This document shows, in pieces, positions 45,936 to 57,000 of a stretch of 64,000 bases of DNA (position 1 is the stretch's first letter; every line of letters begins with the position of its first letter). The stretch spans positions 3,410,001 through 3,474,000 of the forward strand of contig BSYQ01000012.1 in the NCBI GenBank assembly GCA_030272585.1, in the 5' to 3' direction. The DNA is from Bryopsis sp. KO-2023. Taxonomy: Eukaryota; Chlorophyta; Ulvophyceae; Bryopsidales; Bryopsidaceae. The notes below the pieces were generated by a model. It saw nothing but the letters and a program-made list of their open reading frames with translations. It was not told the DNA's origin and made no database searches. The translations under genes were made by a program, and so were the position numbers.

Positions 45936-46850
45936 ACAAAAAAAAAAAAGAAAAGAAAAGAAAAAAAATTGTGGGAAAAAAAGCATGAATGGAGCCTTCA
46001 CGATTCGGACATGACTATGATTTCATTCTTCGGCTTTTTTTCTCTTTTCTTTCCTTTTTTTGTGGTTTTTTTTTTTTGGGGGGGGGGGGAATGGTGATTT
46101 GGAGTCGAGGTGTTGAGAAGACAGGTGAGGAGACTGTTGGGCAATTGACAGAGGTTTTTTCTGAATTTTTTTTTCTTCTGCATTGTGTTTCTGAAATGGG
46201 GAAGCTACTAGAAAAATAAGAAGAATAGGGCAAAAAATATATATATACATATAGTAAAACAGACACATGGGGTATTTCTTAGGTAGAAAATCAGAAATTT
46301 GACTCAGAAAGTATTTTGTTGCAGGGAGGGGGGAAGGAAATATCACACAGGGATGCCCTACGAATCAGTCACTTTGGATTCTTAAAGCACTTTTTTTTCT
46401 TTTCGAATCGGAATTCTTACCAAATATTTGGCTTCTCTCTTTTGTTTTTCCCTGTCGTGTGAGTGAATCTCCTTGGGGCTTTTGTATGCTATTCTTTTCG
46501 CTGTGTAAAAAATTGAGGATGGCAGTGGCTGATCATCCCGTGGGGATTTTTCAGATTCTCTTGGATGCTCCACATGAAATCAAATCGCTGCATTCTGTGC
46601 CCACCAAAAAAAAACAAGCACTTAGAAGGGTCTGAGTGATTGCCAGAAACCCAATTTCCCCTGTCTATCCAGCACCCAGCAGAGAATTAGATAATCATTC
46701 CAAGTTTTGTCTTCGGTTGGGTTCGATAAGGGTTTTAGTGTGCCATTCCCCATCCACTCAAAAGAGCTGACACTGTCTCGTTGGGGAAGGGTCAGGTTCA
46801 GGTTCTTGTTTCAAGGATCACTGTAAAGCGCGATTGTGGATCGCTTGAAA
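45936..46850. other. Intergenic between RAE1 and DGK
   Basis: AT-rich with G and T runs. The last few hundred bases should contain the diacylglycerol kinase promoter. No other feature recognised. Confidence 0.45.
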
Positions 46851-49800
46851 TGCCTTCAAAGGAGGATTTGAAATACGCCGTTGAGCCGGTGCGATTCGCT
46901 TCAATTTTACCTCAACGACATCGCTTACCCTAATTTTCGGTTTCTCAACCCTCATCCATTTACCACGTACCCGAACGCCGCCTCCAAATGGTTTCGTTTT
47001 CTTTTTTTTCGCTCATTCATGTCTTTTTGTTTTAGTTGTTGAGCAGAGAAGATGACCCTGATGGGGGCAACAGGTACAATGACAAAAAAGAAAAGTCCCC
47101 AGTTGAAAGAGCATTTTTGACTGAGAAAAAAAGTTTAGGGTCCAACTGAAATTTTTTCATAAATTTGGGAAAAAAACACATATGTAGTGTTGAACCAATA
47201 ATCCATGGGTTTTCTACAATATATAATATAATATATATCGAAACGCGTTATGTTTAATTTAAAGAATAGCAACAAATATATTTTCAGCACAAGTTTTACC
47301 ACCCGTTTTGATGTCGAAACACATTAAAGATTTTTTTTTTTGGTAGCAATATAAGAATTGAAAATAATTTTTTTATCCATTTTGATTTCAAAATGTCAGA
47401 CGTATGTGGTTACTCCACCGAGTTCACTGCAAATATTACGAGCCGAAGCATCGTATAAGTTTTAATAATATTAGTTTCAATATGTTTTTCATTGAATGTA
47501 TATAGTTTTTTTTCGCCGTTCACAAGGCCTGACAATGCATTTAATACAAAAATGAATTAATAAATATAAATTTATATGGACAATGCATTTTTTTTCTATT
47601 TCCAGCATCAGAAATTCTGCACATCAATGCACAAGCATCAACTTTTCAAGACCAATCATTGCATTTGTGAACTCCAAATCTGGTGGAAAAAAAGGCCCCG
47701 CTGTGCTTGAAAGCTTGACTAGACTCCTGGGCGCAAAGCAGGTGTGTTTTAAAAGCAAAGGACAACCCCCCATATATATGAATGAATCAATTAATGTTTA
47801 ATTTACATTAGGCAAACTTGCCCAACAAAGGACATCCACACACACACACATATATTTGTAATTGTAAGTGGTGAAAGAATAGGTGTCGGAAGATCCCAGT
47901 TCAAGACAAAAGGAAGCAAGTGTATTTTTTTCTTGTCGCAAATTTATTGGATTTTCTCAACAGGAGGCCTTATCCTCCCCCTCCACCCCCCCCCCCCTCT
48001 CCTTCTTTTTCCTTCCTTAAAGAAACTCGACTTCACAAATAAAGATAAGTGTCCAGAAAAATAAATTTAGTGTGGCTCGGCGGCGACAGGTGTTCGATTT
48101 ACAACACCACAATCCCGAAGTGGTTCTACGGCAAATTTGGGATTCTTTTTCCAAACTCCAGCAAGATGGCAGCCACAATGCGGACGAAACGATATCAAAT
48201 TTGAAAATTTTGGCATGTGGGGGCGATGGGACAGCTGTTTGGCTCCTGAAAACAGTGAAAAATCTGAGTCTGACCCCAACCCCCCCTGTCGCAGTAATAC
48301 CCCTCGGAACGGGTAAGTTCTTCCCCCCCACTTGGGATCGGTGTGCTGACATTGTTTGAAATTGGCTCTACATACACAGTAACATAATGTTCATTTTTCA
48401 AGAAAGTATCGTTTTTTGGTTAATTATTTTCAATTTCTGGACCTTCTTCGGGAGGTCTTTGGGGTTTTCCTGCGCTTTCAGTTTTTGAGGAAAGAATTGG
48501 TCGTTTTTTTCGAAACAGGAAACCAACTGTCACGGACGCTTGGGTGGGGAAAAGGATTCATGCCAACGGATCAAAAAGTGAAAACCCATCTAGAAAAGGT
48601 GAAATTTTTTTCTTTTTTACATTCTTTTTTGTGGGGGGGTGTTCCAGGCACTGATCCAACTGCCACATATTTCCAATTGATGCATATTAAAAAAAAAAAA
48701 CTTCTTTGTTTTTCATGAGGAACAGTTTTTTTGGTAGTTTTGCTGATGGTTGCATGTTTGTGTGAATGTGCCTGTTCCAGGTGAAAAGAGGGGATGCAAG
48801 AAAATTGGATTGCTGGCGTTTTAGGATGTTCGGTCAAAAATCAATTTTCGGCTCCGTTCCAAAGCATGTCGTGAAAGAAGTGGAAAGTGCTGCTGCCAAT
48901 TCAGAAAACCCAGGTTATTCACAACATTGAAAAACATGTACAGCTAGAAAACAGATTTCTGTCACTCTTTGAATTTTGCACCCTGTGCCCATGAATACAT
49001 ATCCTTTCGGCTGTTGACAAGAAAGCACCTCCCCCCCCCCAATCGTGGTGATATAGGTAACCGCTGAAAACTCGATGTAAACAAACGTAAATCCCCCCCC
49101 CCCCTCCCCCCAACAAAAAAAGAAAATATCAAAATGGTAAGCAGAGTTTTCAAAAAATGCTGTGTTTTGATTTTCAGGGGATGTCGTGATGGAAGGGTTT
49201 ACGTGGAACTATTTCAGTGTGGGTGTGAATGTGGAAGCAGCCTATAGATTTCACAGTTTGAGAAACAAACACCCTTGGTTGGCTTTCGCACGAAAAGCTA
49301 ACCAGTTCTGGTATGGATTCTACAGCATCTATGCAGGTGGTTCAAGGAGCGATCAACCTTTCATCCTTTTCCCAGTCTGACTTTCAAATGATTCACATGG
49401 TCGAATATGCCAAACAACTGAGGTTAATATTGTCCGAGATAACATAAATGCAGTTTTATAAATTTAAAAAAATGGTGGGGAAACAATCCCTTCAGCAGCA
49501 CATTTTTGGAATTGACCCCCCCCCCAAAAAAAAATAATTTATATATATATAAAGTATAAAATAATGATTTTCTGTTAATTTTCCTTAACAGACGGAAATT
49601 TTGACATTTTTAGGGTGGTTTTGTGGTGCACCTCCGATCGGGGCCAACCTCGATTTGGAAATTTTGACTGATGAGGGGGGTTGGAAAACGGTGGAGTTGA
49701 CGTCAGACATCAAAGCGCTGGTGGTTTTGAATCACCATAATTATGGAGGTGGAAAAGATATTTGGGGAATGCGCAGAAACAAAGAAAATGATGCCGGGCA

Positions 49801-51031
49801 GAATATGGAGGAACCTGCTCCAGACGACGGAAAATTTGAGGTGGTGTATTTTTCTCAGTTTTCTTATCTAGGAAAATTTTTCCATGGATATCGATGCACA
49901 GCTGGTTAATTACGCACACACAAAACGTAATACAAAAATGATTGAATGAATATATATATGTGTGTGTGTAATGTGGGGACAGTGCCTAAGCGGCGATAAT
50001 CAGGGTTTTCCTATAGTTTGTGGATTTTTTTTCAAAAGGATTTGTTTTTCAGGATGCTAGTTTCACAAGGGTTTCATGTTTATTTTTATCATGAAAGGTG
50101 CTACAGGGCCTCTTTTTTTCTACATGAAAAGGACGCTAAGAAATACTAAAATCAAGATATTGGAATAAATTATGGAGAGAGATGAAAATAATAATGAAAA
50201 TCTACTTTTTTTCATCTTTTCATCAGCTGGCAATAACCGGAAGGAAAAAACAAATCCTCCAAGAAAAAAGAAGGAAAAGAAAGGAAAGGAAGTGGGGAAT
50301 CCCCTCTTATGGGTTCTTAGAAACTCCCCCCAGTTTTTTTTCTTCTGATCATAATTTTTCTTTTCCCAGATCGTCGGTTTGAAAAATGGCTGGCATATGG
50401 CAATGGTTTTGATGGAATGTAAACATGGGGTGAGGTTGGCACAGTGCTCCTCCGCCAGGTTAAAATTCAAAACTCGAAAGCCAAAAAAGAAGTCACGCTG
50501 CTTTTTCCATTTGGATGGAGAACCATGGAAACAAACCATCCCTTCTCATGAAAACTCCAAACCTCTATTGGTACGCCACCTTTTCCCCTTCATGGATGTT
50601 ATTTGCCTGAAAAAAAAAGAAGAAAGAATTTCTTGCCAAGGGAGTCTTTCTTTGCAACAGTATTTCCCCCCCTCCCCTTTTTTCCATGGAGCATTTTTCA
50701 AATTCTTTAAAATTCAGTATTTCATCCAAACTGGATACGATCCATGCCTGGACTTTAGAAACATTGGTGTTATTTTCTGTTTCATTTCTTATAATGCGTA
50801 GTCCCTGTGATGCATTTTTGACAATAGTAATGTTGCTGTTCGAGCTCCCCCCCCCCCCCCCTTCCACCCTGGCAAACCCCTCCTTACATGTATTGTATTT
50901 CCTGGGCCGATGCGACACGGTTGCTTTGCTGTTTATGATTTCTCATCCTCTTTCCTTTTGTGGAAATGCAGGTCGAGATTTCAAATGGGGGTCAAAGCGC
51001 TGTCATAACAAGGGAGGCATTTGATTACTGA
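46851..51031 (+). CDS. DGK: Diacylglycerol kinase, plant cluster type without C1 domains
   Basis: Phosphorylates diacylglycerol to phosphatidic acid, a lipid second messenger. Ten exons in phase: 46851-46889, 47036-47073, 47606-47741, 48090-48312, 48519-48598, 48781-48913, 49178-49336, 49614-49840, 50370-50570 and 50972-51031, giving 431 aa. The catalytic domain starts with RPIIAFVNSKSGGKKGP and contains the ATP-binding GGDGT (residues 115-119) in LACGGDGTAVWLL, then VAVIPLGTGNQLSRTLGWG. The accessory domain follows, with GFTWNYFSVGVNVEAAYRFH, ANQFWYGFYSIYAG, ALVVLNHHNYGGGKDIWG, DGKFEIVGLKNGWHMAMVLM and the closing VEISNGGQSAVITREAF. There is no cysteine-rich C1 domain or EF hand, as in the small plant enzymes (clusters II and III). 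The consensus GTGND reads GTGNQ here. The two short first exons are supported by phase and ATG, less by homology. Confidence 0.92.
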
Positions 51032-51838
51032 ATTTCATTGGTTCAGTTTTCTTTTTTGCTATTTTTCTTCTTCTTCTCCTTCTTCCTCGATATATCAATT
51101 GCTGTTTTTGTTTTTACATCCTGATTATTTTCCTTCAATTGCTGTTTTATTTTTAGGTCCTGGTTCTATTACGAAAACCTCCTTACTTGATTTGACCAAA
51201 TAAATTGCTCAGTTTGGGAGGGTTCTTTTTGTAATTTTTTGATCGACTTCACAAAAAATAGATTGGGCTGCAAAAGATGCCATCCTTAATCAACTAATAG
51301 TCGTATCTGAAAAACAGGGGGCCTTCTGATTCCCTTGTGCCAAACATGCAAATCACATCATAGGGGCAAATCTTTCCAAAATTAACGAAAAGAGATGCTA
51401 CAGCCGCTCACAGATCAAAACACATATCCAACACAACACTACGCGGGAAGATATGACAGACCGGCCGCACTTTTTCGGTGGTTCTCACGATCTCGCCGCC
51501 AGCAGGTCGACCAGGGACGCCCAGGCAGCGCAGAGGGTTTGCGGCCACCTGTCCAGATCTCTGCTCAGCGAGGCGACATCCCATGTACCGCCTGTGAAGA
51601 TGGATAGCGTCGTTGCTGCGCTTGATGGCAGCTGTTCCAACGTTCAGTGTTGACCTCCAGACAGCCGGCTTTCATTGACAAGACGCACCAGTGTTTTGCA
51701 CCCACAACTGGCACATTTCTCCCGGATAAGTCGCATCCGTACTGGATGCTTTGCTTCACAAAAGCCGGCCTGTTTCGCAGTTTGGTAATTCACCTTGTCT
51801 TCCGAGTTGGTTTGGTTGCTAGACGAAAGGTCGTATCA
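51032..51838. other. Upstream region of polyglycine protein gene
   Basis: The first 350 bp are AT-rich flank of the DGK gene. From about 51440 the sequence becomes CpG-rich, like the region before the paralogous gene at 8009, and probably holds the promoter. Confidence 0.4.
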
Positions 51839-52633
51839 ATGGTGTCGTTGAAGATGATGGCCGCCCTGGCCTTGCTGGGGATGGTCGCAACCGCATGCGC
51901 AGTTGACGTTGTCGATCAGGAGCAGGCCACTGGTAATTGATCACAAGGGTTAGATCTTGCCCTTGATGTTTTTTTTATTTTCTTGAGGGTTGTTTCTGTT
52001 GCGTCACGGTTTCTTTGCGCGAAGGATATTTTCGCTTGTTTTGTTGATGTGTTTTTTCTTGTGCGAGGGGCGTGGTATACTGAGAGCTTGTCACGTACAG
52101 ATTTGAAGGTGGCTGCACCACGTATCAGAAGCTTGTTGATGAACGAGCTGAGCTTCCATGGTATGTTTGAATGCCTTGCTGGTCAGCTCTCATCAGAGCT
52201 TGGGACTGGTGGATTGGTTCATTAGTGATCGCTGATCGTGTGCCCTGTTCCAGATCGTGAACTGCTTGGGGGCTTTATTCCTCGCCCTTCTCCAGGTGGA
52301 GGAGGCGGTGGCGGAGGTGGTGGTGGAGGCCGTCGACGCAAACGTAGAGGTGGTCGTCGCAGAGGTGGCGGCGGCGGAGGCGGCGGAGGTGGTGGAGGAG
52401 GCGGCGGTGGCGGAGGAGGCGGAGGTGGTGGCGGAGGAGGCGGAGGTGGTGGTGGAGGAGGCGGAGGTGGTGGTGGAGGCGGCGGAGGTGGCGGTGGAGG
52501 CGGAGGTGGAGGCGGCGGTGGTGGCGGAGGAGGTGGTGGTGGCGGAGGCGGCGGCGGCGGAGGTGGTGGTGGTGGAGGAGGCGGCGGAGGAGGAGGAGGA
52601 TCAAGCAGTGGTGGAGGAAAGAAGGGATTGTAA
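51839..52633 (+). CDS. Secreted polyglycine protein
   Basis: Three exons, 51839-51932, 52101-52160 and 52254-52633, both introns in phase 1, encode 177 aa. Residues 1-21 are a signal peptide (MVSLKMMAALALLGMVATAC). Exon 2 encodes DLKVAAPRIRSLLMNELSFH. Exon 3 starts DRELLGGFIPRPSP, enters glycine, passes a short basic patch (RRRKRRGGRRR), and continues as about 80 nearly uninterrupted glycines before SSSGGGKKGL. The first exon is exactly 94 nt, as in the paralogue at 8009, and the DLK, R(T/S)LL and R(D/E)LLG motifs coincide, so common descent is clear even though the tails share nothing. Such long polyglycine is rare; glycine-rich proteins with this leader type are usually wall or matrix components. 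The choice of frame is fixed by splicing phase and by the leader, since other frames of GGN repeats are also open. Confidence 0.8.
52294..52620 (+). repeat. GGN trinucleotide array (polyglycine-coding, G-rich)
   Basis: About 320 bp of GGA/GGT/GGC codons interrupted once near 52331-52362 by arginine/lysine codons. The strand is very rich in G, with many GG and GGG runs that could form quadruplexes. Codon third positions vary, so this is not a simple recent expansion of one triplet. Confidence 0.9.
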
Positions 52634-54084
52634 GCCTAATATCTCGTGTGGTTGTACCAGGACCCAGGGTGGACGGCATTATCCAATGTGGCATTCGTTG
52701 AGAGTTGCATCTGGAGTTTTGCATACATAATTATAACTTTTTGGTCAATACGATGTCGTGAGCATTCAGTGCAATATTTAGGAATAAAGGACGCTGTTCT
52801 ATAATTCATACTTCAATTTAGGATCTGGCAGCATGATTTCGAGTTCAGTTTTGTCGGGACTCATGCTGCAGCAACATTTTCTAATGCCAGAGAGGTGATC
52901 AGGAATGTTGTGTTTAAGGAGCATCAGTTTTGCTTGTTTTCTGTATGAAGCTATCGTGAACAGTGGTTACAAAAAAAAAAGATAACTATGGCGTATGTAT
53001 ATGTGACTACCTGTAAGTCCAGGAAGATTTGGTGATGTGTTTCCTGTTCAATATTCATGAAGGTCATCATGATATGATGTGTCCATATCATTTACCACTC
53101 AGCTGGATGCATGTGTGGCTTTCAAAGATGAAGAAAACCTTCCCTCTGTCGTTGAAGCATCTAATAAGAGAGTGTGCCAGTTCAGGATCAGAGTCCAGGA
53201 TCTACTCAATGAAAAGGATATTTTTGAGGAATTGATTGTTAAACCAAGATGGCTGAAAACAATCTGTCCATCGAGTACCATGCATACCAAATTTGCTAAT
53301 GTAACTTTTTCGGTGGAACATTTCCTTGTCCCCCTGTGAATAGCTTGCCCAAACACTAACACTGCTTCATCAGGTGTTCACATCGGAGATGTTGGAAGTG
53401 AGGAAGCAGTCGATCTCAAGTTGGAAGATATTGTTTGCTAACCATGATTTCAATTTCCTCTTTTATGCCAAAACATACTCAACCCTTCGTGTGACATGCG
53501 TTCAAAATTAAGGGAAGCACTTCCACAAGACACAGATTTTGACATGTTTCACATGAAACCTGGCAAGATTTATCGTGACACAATGGAGCAGCTTCTAGGC
53601 GGCTTCTGAGCGGGAGGCCTGTTTTGCGTTTTTGGACGGATTCAAGGCGTGGTCCCAAGAATCAAGTGTCTCGACGTCTGTTACGAAGGGCGTCGTAGTC
53701 ACCAACTTTCGCTCAACAGCATGCAAACACACCCAATACTTTAATAAAAGTCACACCTCCGAACGCCGGCTTGCGGCTGGAACGAACAAGCGACGAGTTC
53801 GAGTTGTCTCATAAGCCTGGAGCGAGCAATCGGTTCCAGAGAAAGAGCAAAAAACAGGGAAAGGCAACACAATCCTTAGAACAGGGAGAGATTCGACACT
53901 AACGAGTTGTGCTCACAAGAGCGTCTTCCCATCGCAGTTCTTTTGGTGGGTTGAATTCCAGCCCGACTTCTGATTCCTCCGTTTATGATACTTCGGGGTT
54001 GCTGCTGTCCACCGAGCCCTGTGTCGTGATACTCGCGCGAAAAGTTCTCTTATTGTTTGGTAGGGTTTTTGTTTGTCTGGCGGG
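52634..54084. other. Intergenic with a decayed coding-like stretch
   Basis: See the separate entry for 53079-53609. From about 53630 the sequence is CpG-richer and probably contains the promoter of the RING E3 gene. Confidence 0.4.
53079..53609 (+). pseudogene. Coding-like fragments, possible intronless gene remnant
   Basis: A frame at 53079-53339 reads DACVAFKDEENLPSVVEASN and RIRVQDLLNEKDIFEELIVK, with composition like real exons. Farther on, in other frames, GDVGSEEAVDLKLEDIVC and, ending at 53609, REALPQDTDFDMFHMKPGKI are also protein-like. No good splice sites connect them. This fits a processed copy or transposon-borne gene broken by frameshifts. I do not recognise the protein. Confidence 0.3.
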
Positions 54085-57000
54085 ATGGGCAACGGCGGGT
54101 TAATTGTCCCTTTATTCGCGCTCTGCGCTGTAATTTGGAACGCGGCTTGGTTGCCCGGAGTCGCTGCTGATTTTTCTGACAAGGGCTTCATGGACGAAGA
54201 TGTTATCGGGGAAGTAGTGCAACCAGGCTTGCCATCCGGTGAGTCTCAAAAACAATTTTTTGTTTTTGAACTCTCTAGGGTTGTTTAGGGTTTAGGGGTA
54301 AGTGTTAAATTAAAGTTGCTGAAAAAGAAAAGTAACCTCGGAGTATGCTTTGCCATCCAGATATGTATTTTTTGCATTTTTGACAAAGCCACTTATGTAA
54401 AAACAGCCCACAGTTTCACCTCAAGCTTGCGACTCTTCATGAAACTGTGTCTGTCTGTGTGTTTCCTTATTGCGTCTTCTAGTTTCCTTTTTTTTTTTTT
54501 TTTTGCTTTTTTGGAAATGCATCTTTGTCGTGTTTATTTCTAGTTTTTGTTTTCTTTTTTTTTGGAAATTCAGGACAGAGTTTTATTGACCTTGGGAGGG
54601 ATTGCTATGTGTCCCCAATGTCTGTGGATGGGTTGCAATGCGACAGAGAGGGTTACTTCATTACCGATTTTGGAGAGTCGGTGTGGTGGGTGAGTAACTT
54701 ACACAAGCCGATCTCGCTCCCCCGTTGTTTTTTTTTAATTTGTCTTACGGCACCTTATGATATATGTATAGTCACGGGGAGGGGTGCAAATTTCATTCGA
54801 ACAGAATTGTATCTGATCAAGTGTTGATCATGTATATTAGCGGGGAGGGGTGCAAATTTCGTACAAACAGGATTATATTTTCTGAAGTGTTGCAATTGTT
54901 TTATTGCTTTAGGACCCTGGTCAGCTTTTTCCCCAAGATTGGCTGAGGGTCCCAGCATCTCAAGCCATGTGCTGCCGACCGGAGCTGAGTGGAGATTTGG
55001 AGGGAGGTAAAAACAAATGTTTTGTAAGAACATTTGAAATTGATCTGGCCGAAACTCTCATTTTTTCCCCTTTTTTTTTCTTTTTCGCACTTATTAATTC
55101 CATCAACGTTTTGTAATTGTAGTAATGTGAATATTTTCCTGTTGAGTTGAGTCGCCCCCCCTCCCTTTTTAAAAAATAATTTTTCAAAAGGTTGAAAAAA
55201 AACTGTCTTTTTTTCGCAATGGAATTTAGGATGCAGGTCCACAGATTTTTTAAGGTTCTGTCACAGTAGGAATAATTTTCCTATCATTCAGGAAACAGTC
55301 AGACAAAAAAAAAGCCTAATGATGCTAATGATTTGAATCTAAATTGTGCATTTATTGTTGATTTTTTGACAGTTTTGCCCTTGGGGCCAGACGGCCAACA
55401 AGTTTCACCGGTGGGTATAATAACGGTCGGATGCCACGCCTCCACCAACACTGGAATGCGAGCAATGCAATGTGAAACAGAGGGGAACAGTTTCATCACA
55501 GGATTTCTCAGTAAGTAATCCTCCTTTTTTCTGAATTATTATGGTATTAATAATCTATATCGATATATTCATCTCTCTCTCTATGTATATATGTCTCAAA
55601 AATCGAATTTGGAAGTGGAAGTGGATCAATGATATATTGGATACATATTACGGTCAGACTGACTGACAGTTTTTTGACAGAAAAAGAGGTTATGTCGGTT
55701 GTGTTTTGAGAGGATGTCTGGTTCAGATTCGTTGAGCCCGCTGCGGGCACCTCAAACTTTCTACCCAATCGACGGACCTGAATGCTGCACCCCAGTGGTG
55801 AGTTTTTTTACCTCAAATATCTGTTTGCTCCTCTCTTGCTTTTCGAATCGGTCATTCAACCTCCAAGCATGAGAAATTTGAAAAAAGTATTTTTGAAATT
55901 TTAATGGGGATGATATTTATGGGGGTCGATAGGTGTTATTGGACAGTGGCGATGCCTGGAGCATCGAACGATGCGACTGTGCTGCCGTCTCTGGGGAAAT
56001 TTCTTGTAATGTGGAGCAGACTGGCCGAATGTTGTGGGGATTTGAATTTTGTGGGTGAGTCGCTTTCATGAAAACTCGTTTTGAAACTCTCTTGACACTG
56101 CATTTGCTTTACTACGTTCGTTCGTTTTTTTTTGTTTTTTTTTGGTTGATCGGACGGGTTCAGAACTTTGTCAGAAATGGTGGTGGCGGGGAAGGGGTGG
56201 ACGTGTTCTTACAGTTATTTTTTGCTGGGGTAGGGCCTTTTTAGGTCTTGAAGTGGAAATTAGTCAGCCCATCACTCTGAAAATTGTGACCTCAAGTCCC
56301 CATAGTTCAGTTTTCCACTGTGTTTTTTTTTCACCCTCAGGAAGACTGGAGAGCATGTGGTTCCATTGGCCCCAGCGATGTGCTGCAAACTGTGCATGGG
56401 AAAGAAACTTCATTCCTTGACCAACTGTGTCGATCAAAATAATTGCTCCGGTAATCCCAACTGGTCAAAGACATATATATATACAACTTTTTCCTCTCAA
56501 CAATTTTCAACCCACAAAATTCTGGGGGGTTATTGAACAGTTTTTGCAGTTTCCGTTCTGCTTTTTTTTTCCAGACTTTTTTTTGATATTCTTTTGTGTA
56601 TGTTTCAGGTAATGGTGCATGTACAATGGGAAGCTGTAGTTGCAGGCCAGGGTTTGCTGGGGAGGATTGCAGCACGAATTTGAAGTCGAAGAAGGGCACC
56701 AAATGGTGGCAATCTTTCTGGTGGTTGGTGGTCATTGGATTCCTGTGTGCATTCATGGGACTTTTCGCAACCTTCTGGCTCATCCAGAGGGCTGAATGGG
56801 GTGAGTTTCTCGTAATTTTTTTTATCGACAATTCATTTAACCCCACATGCTGTGACCAAGCAAATTAAAGAAGAAGAAACGAAACAGAATATTTCTAAGG
56901 CAATTTCCCAGGTTCATGCCAAACCCCTCTATGGCATCAGTTTCTTCTTCCTTTTTTTTCTGTACTTCCTTTCGCCAAAGGAAGAGAGTAATGAATGACT

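Noticed and set aside
52257..52730. Val/Ala/Glu-rich and His/Leu/Arg-rich frames overlapping the polyglycine exon
   Set aside because: Any frame of a GGN array is open. Signal peptide, intron phase and the R(D/E)LLG motif fix the glycine frame.
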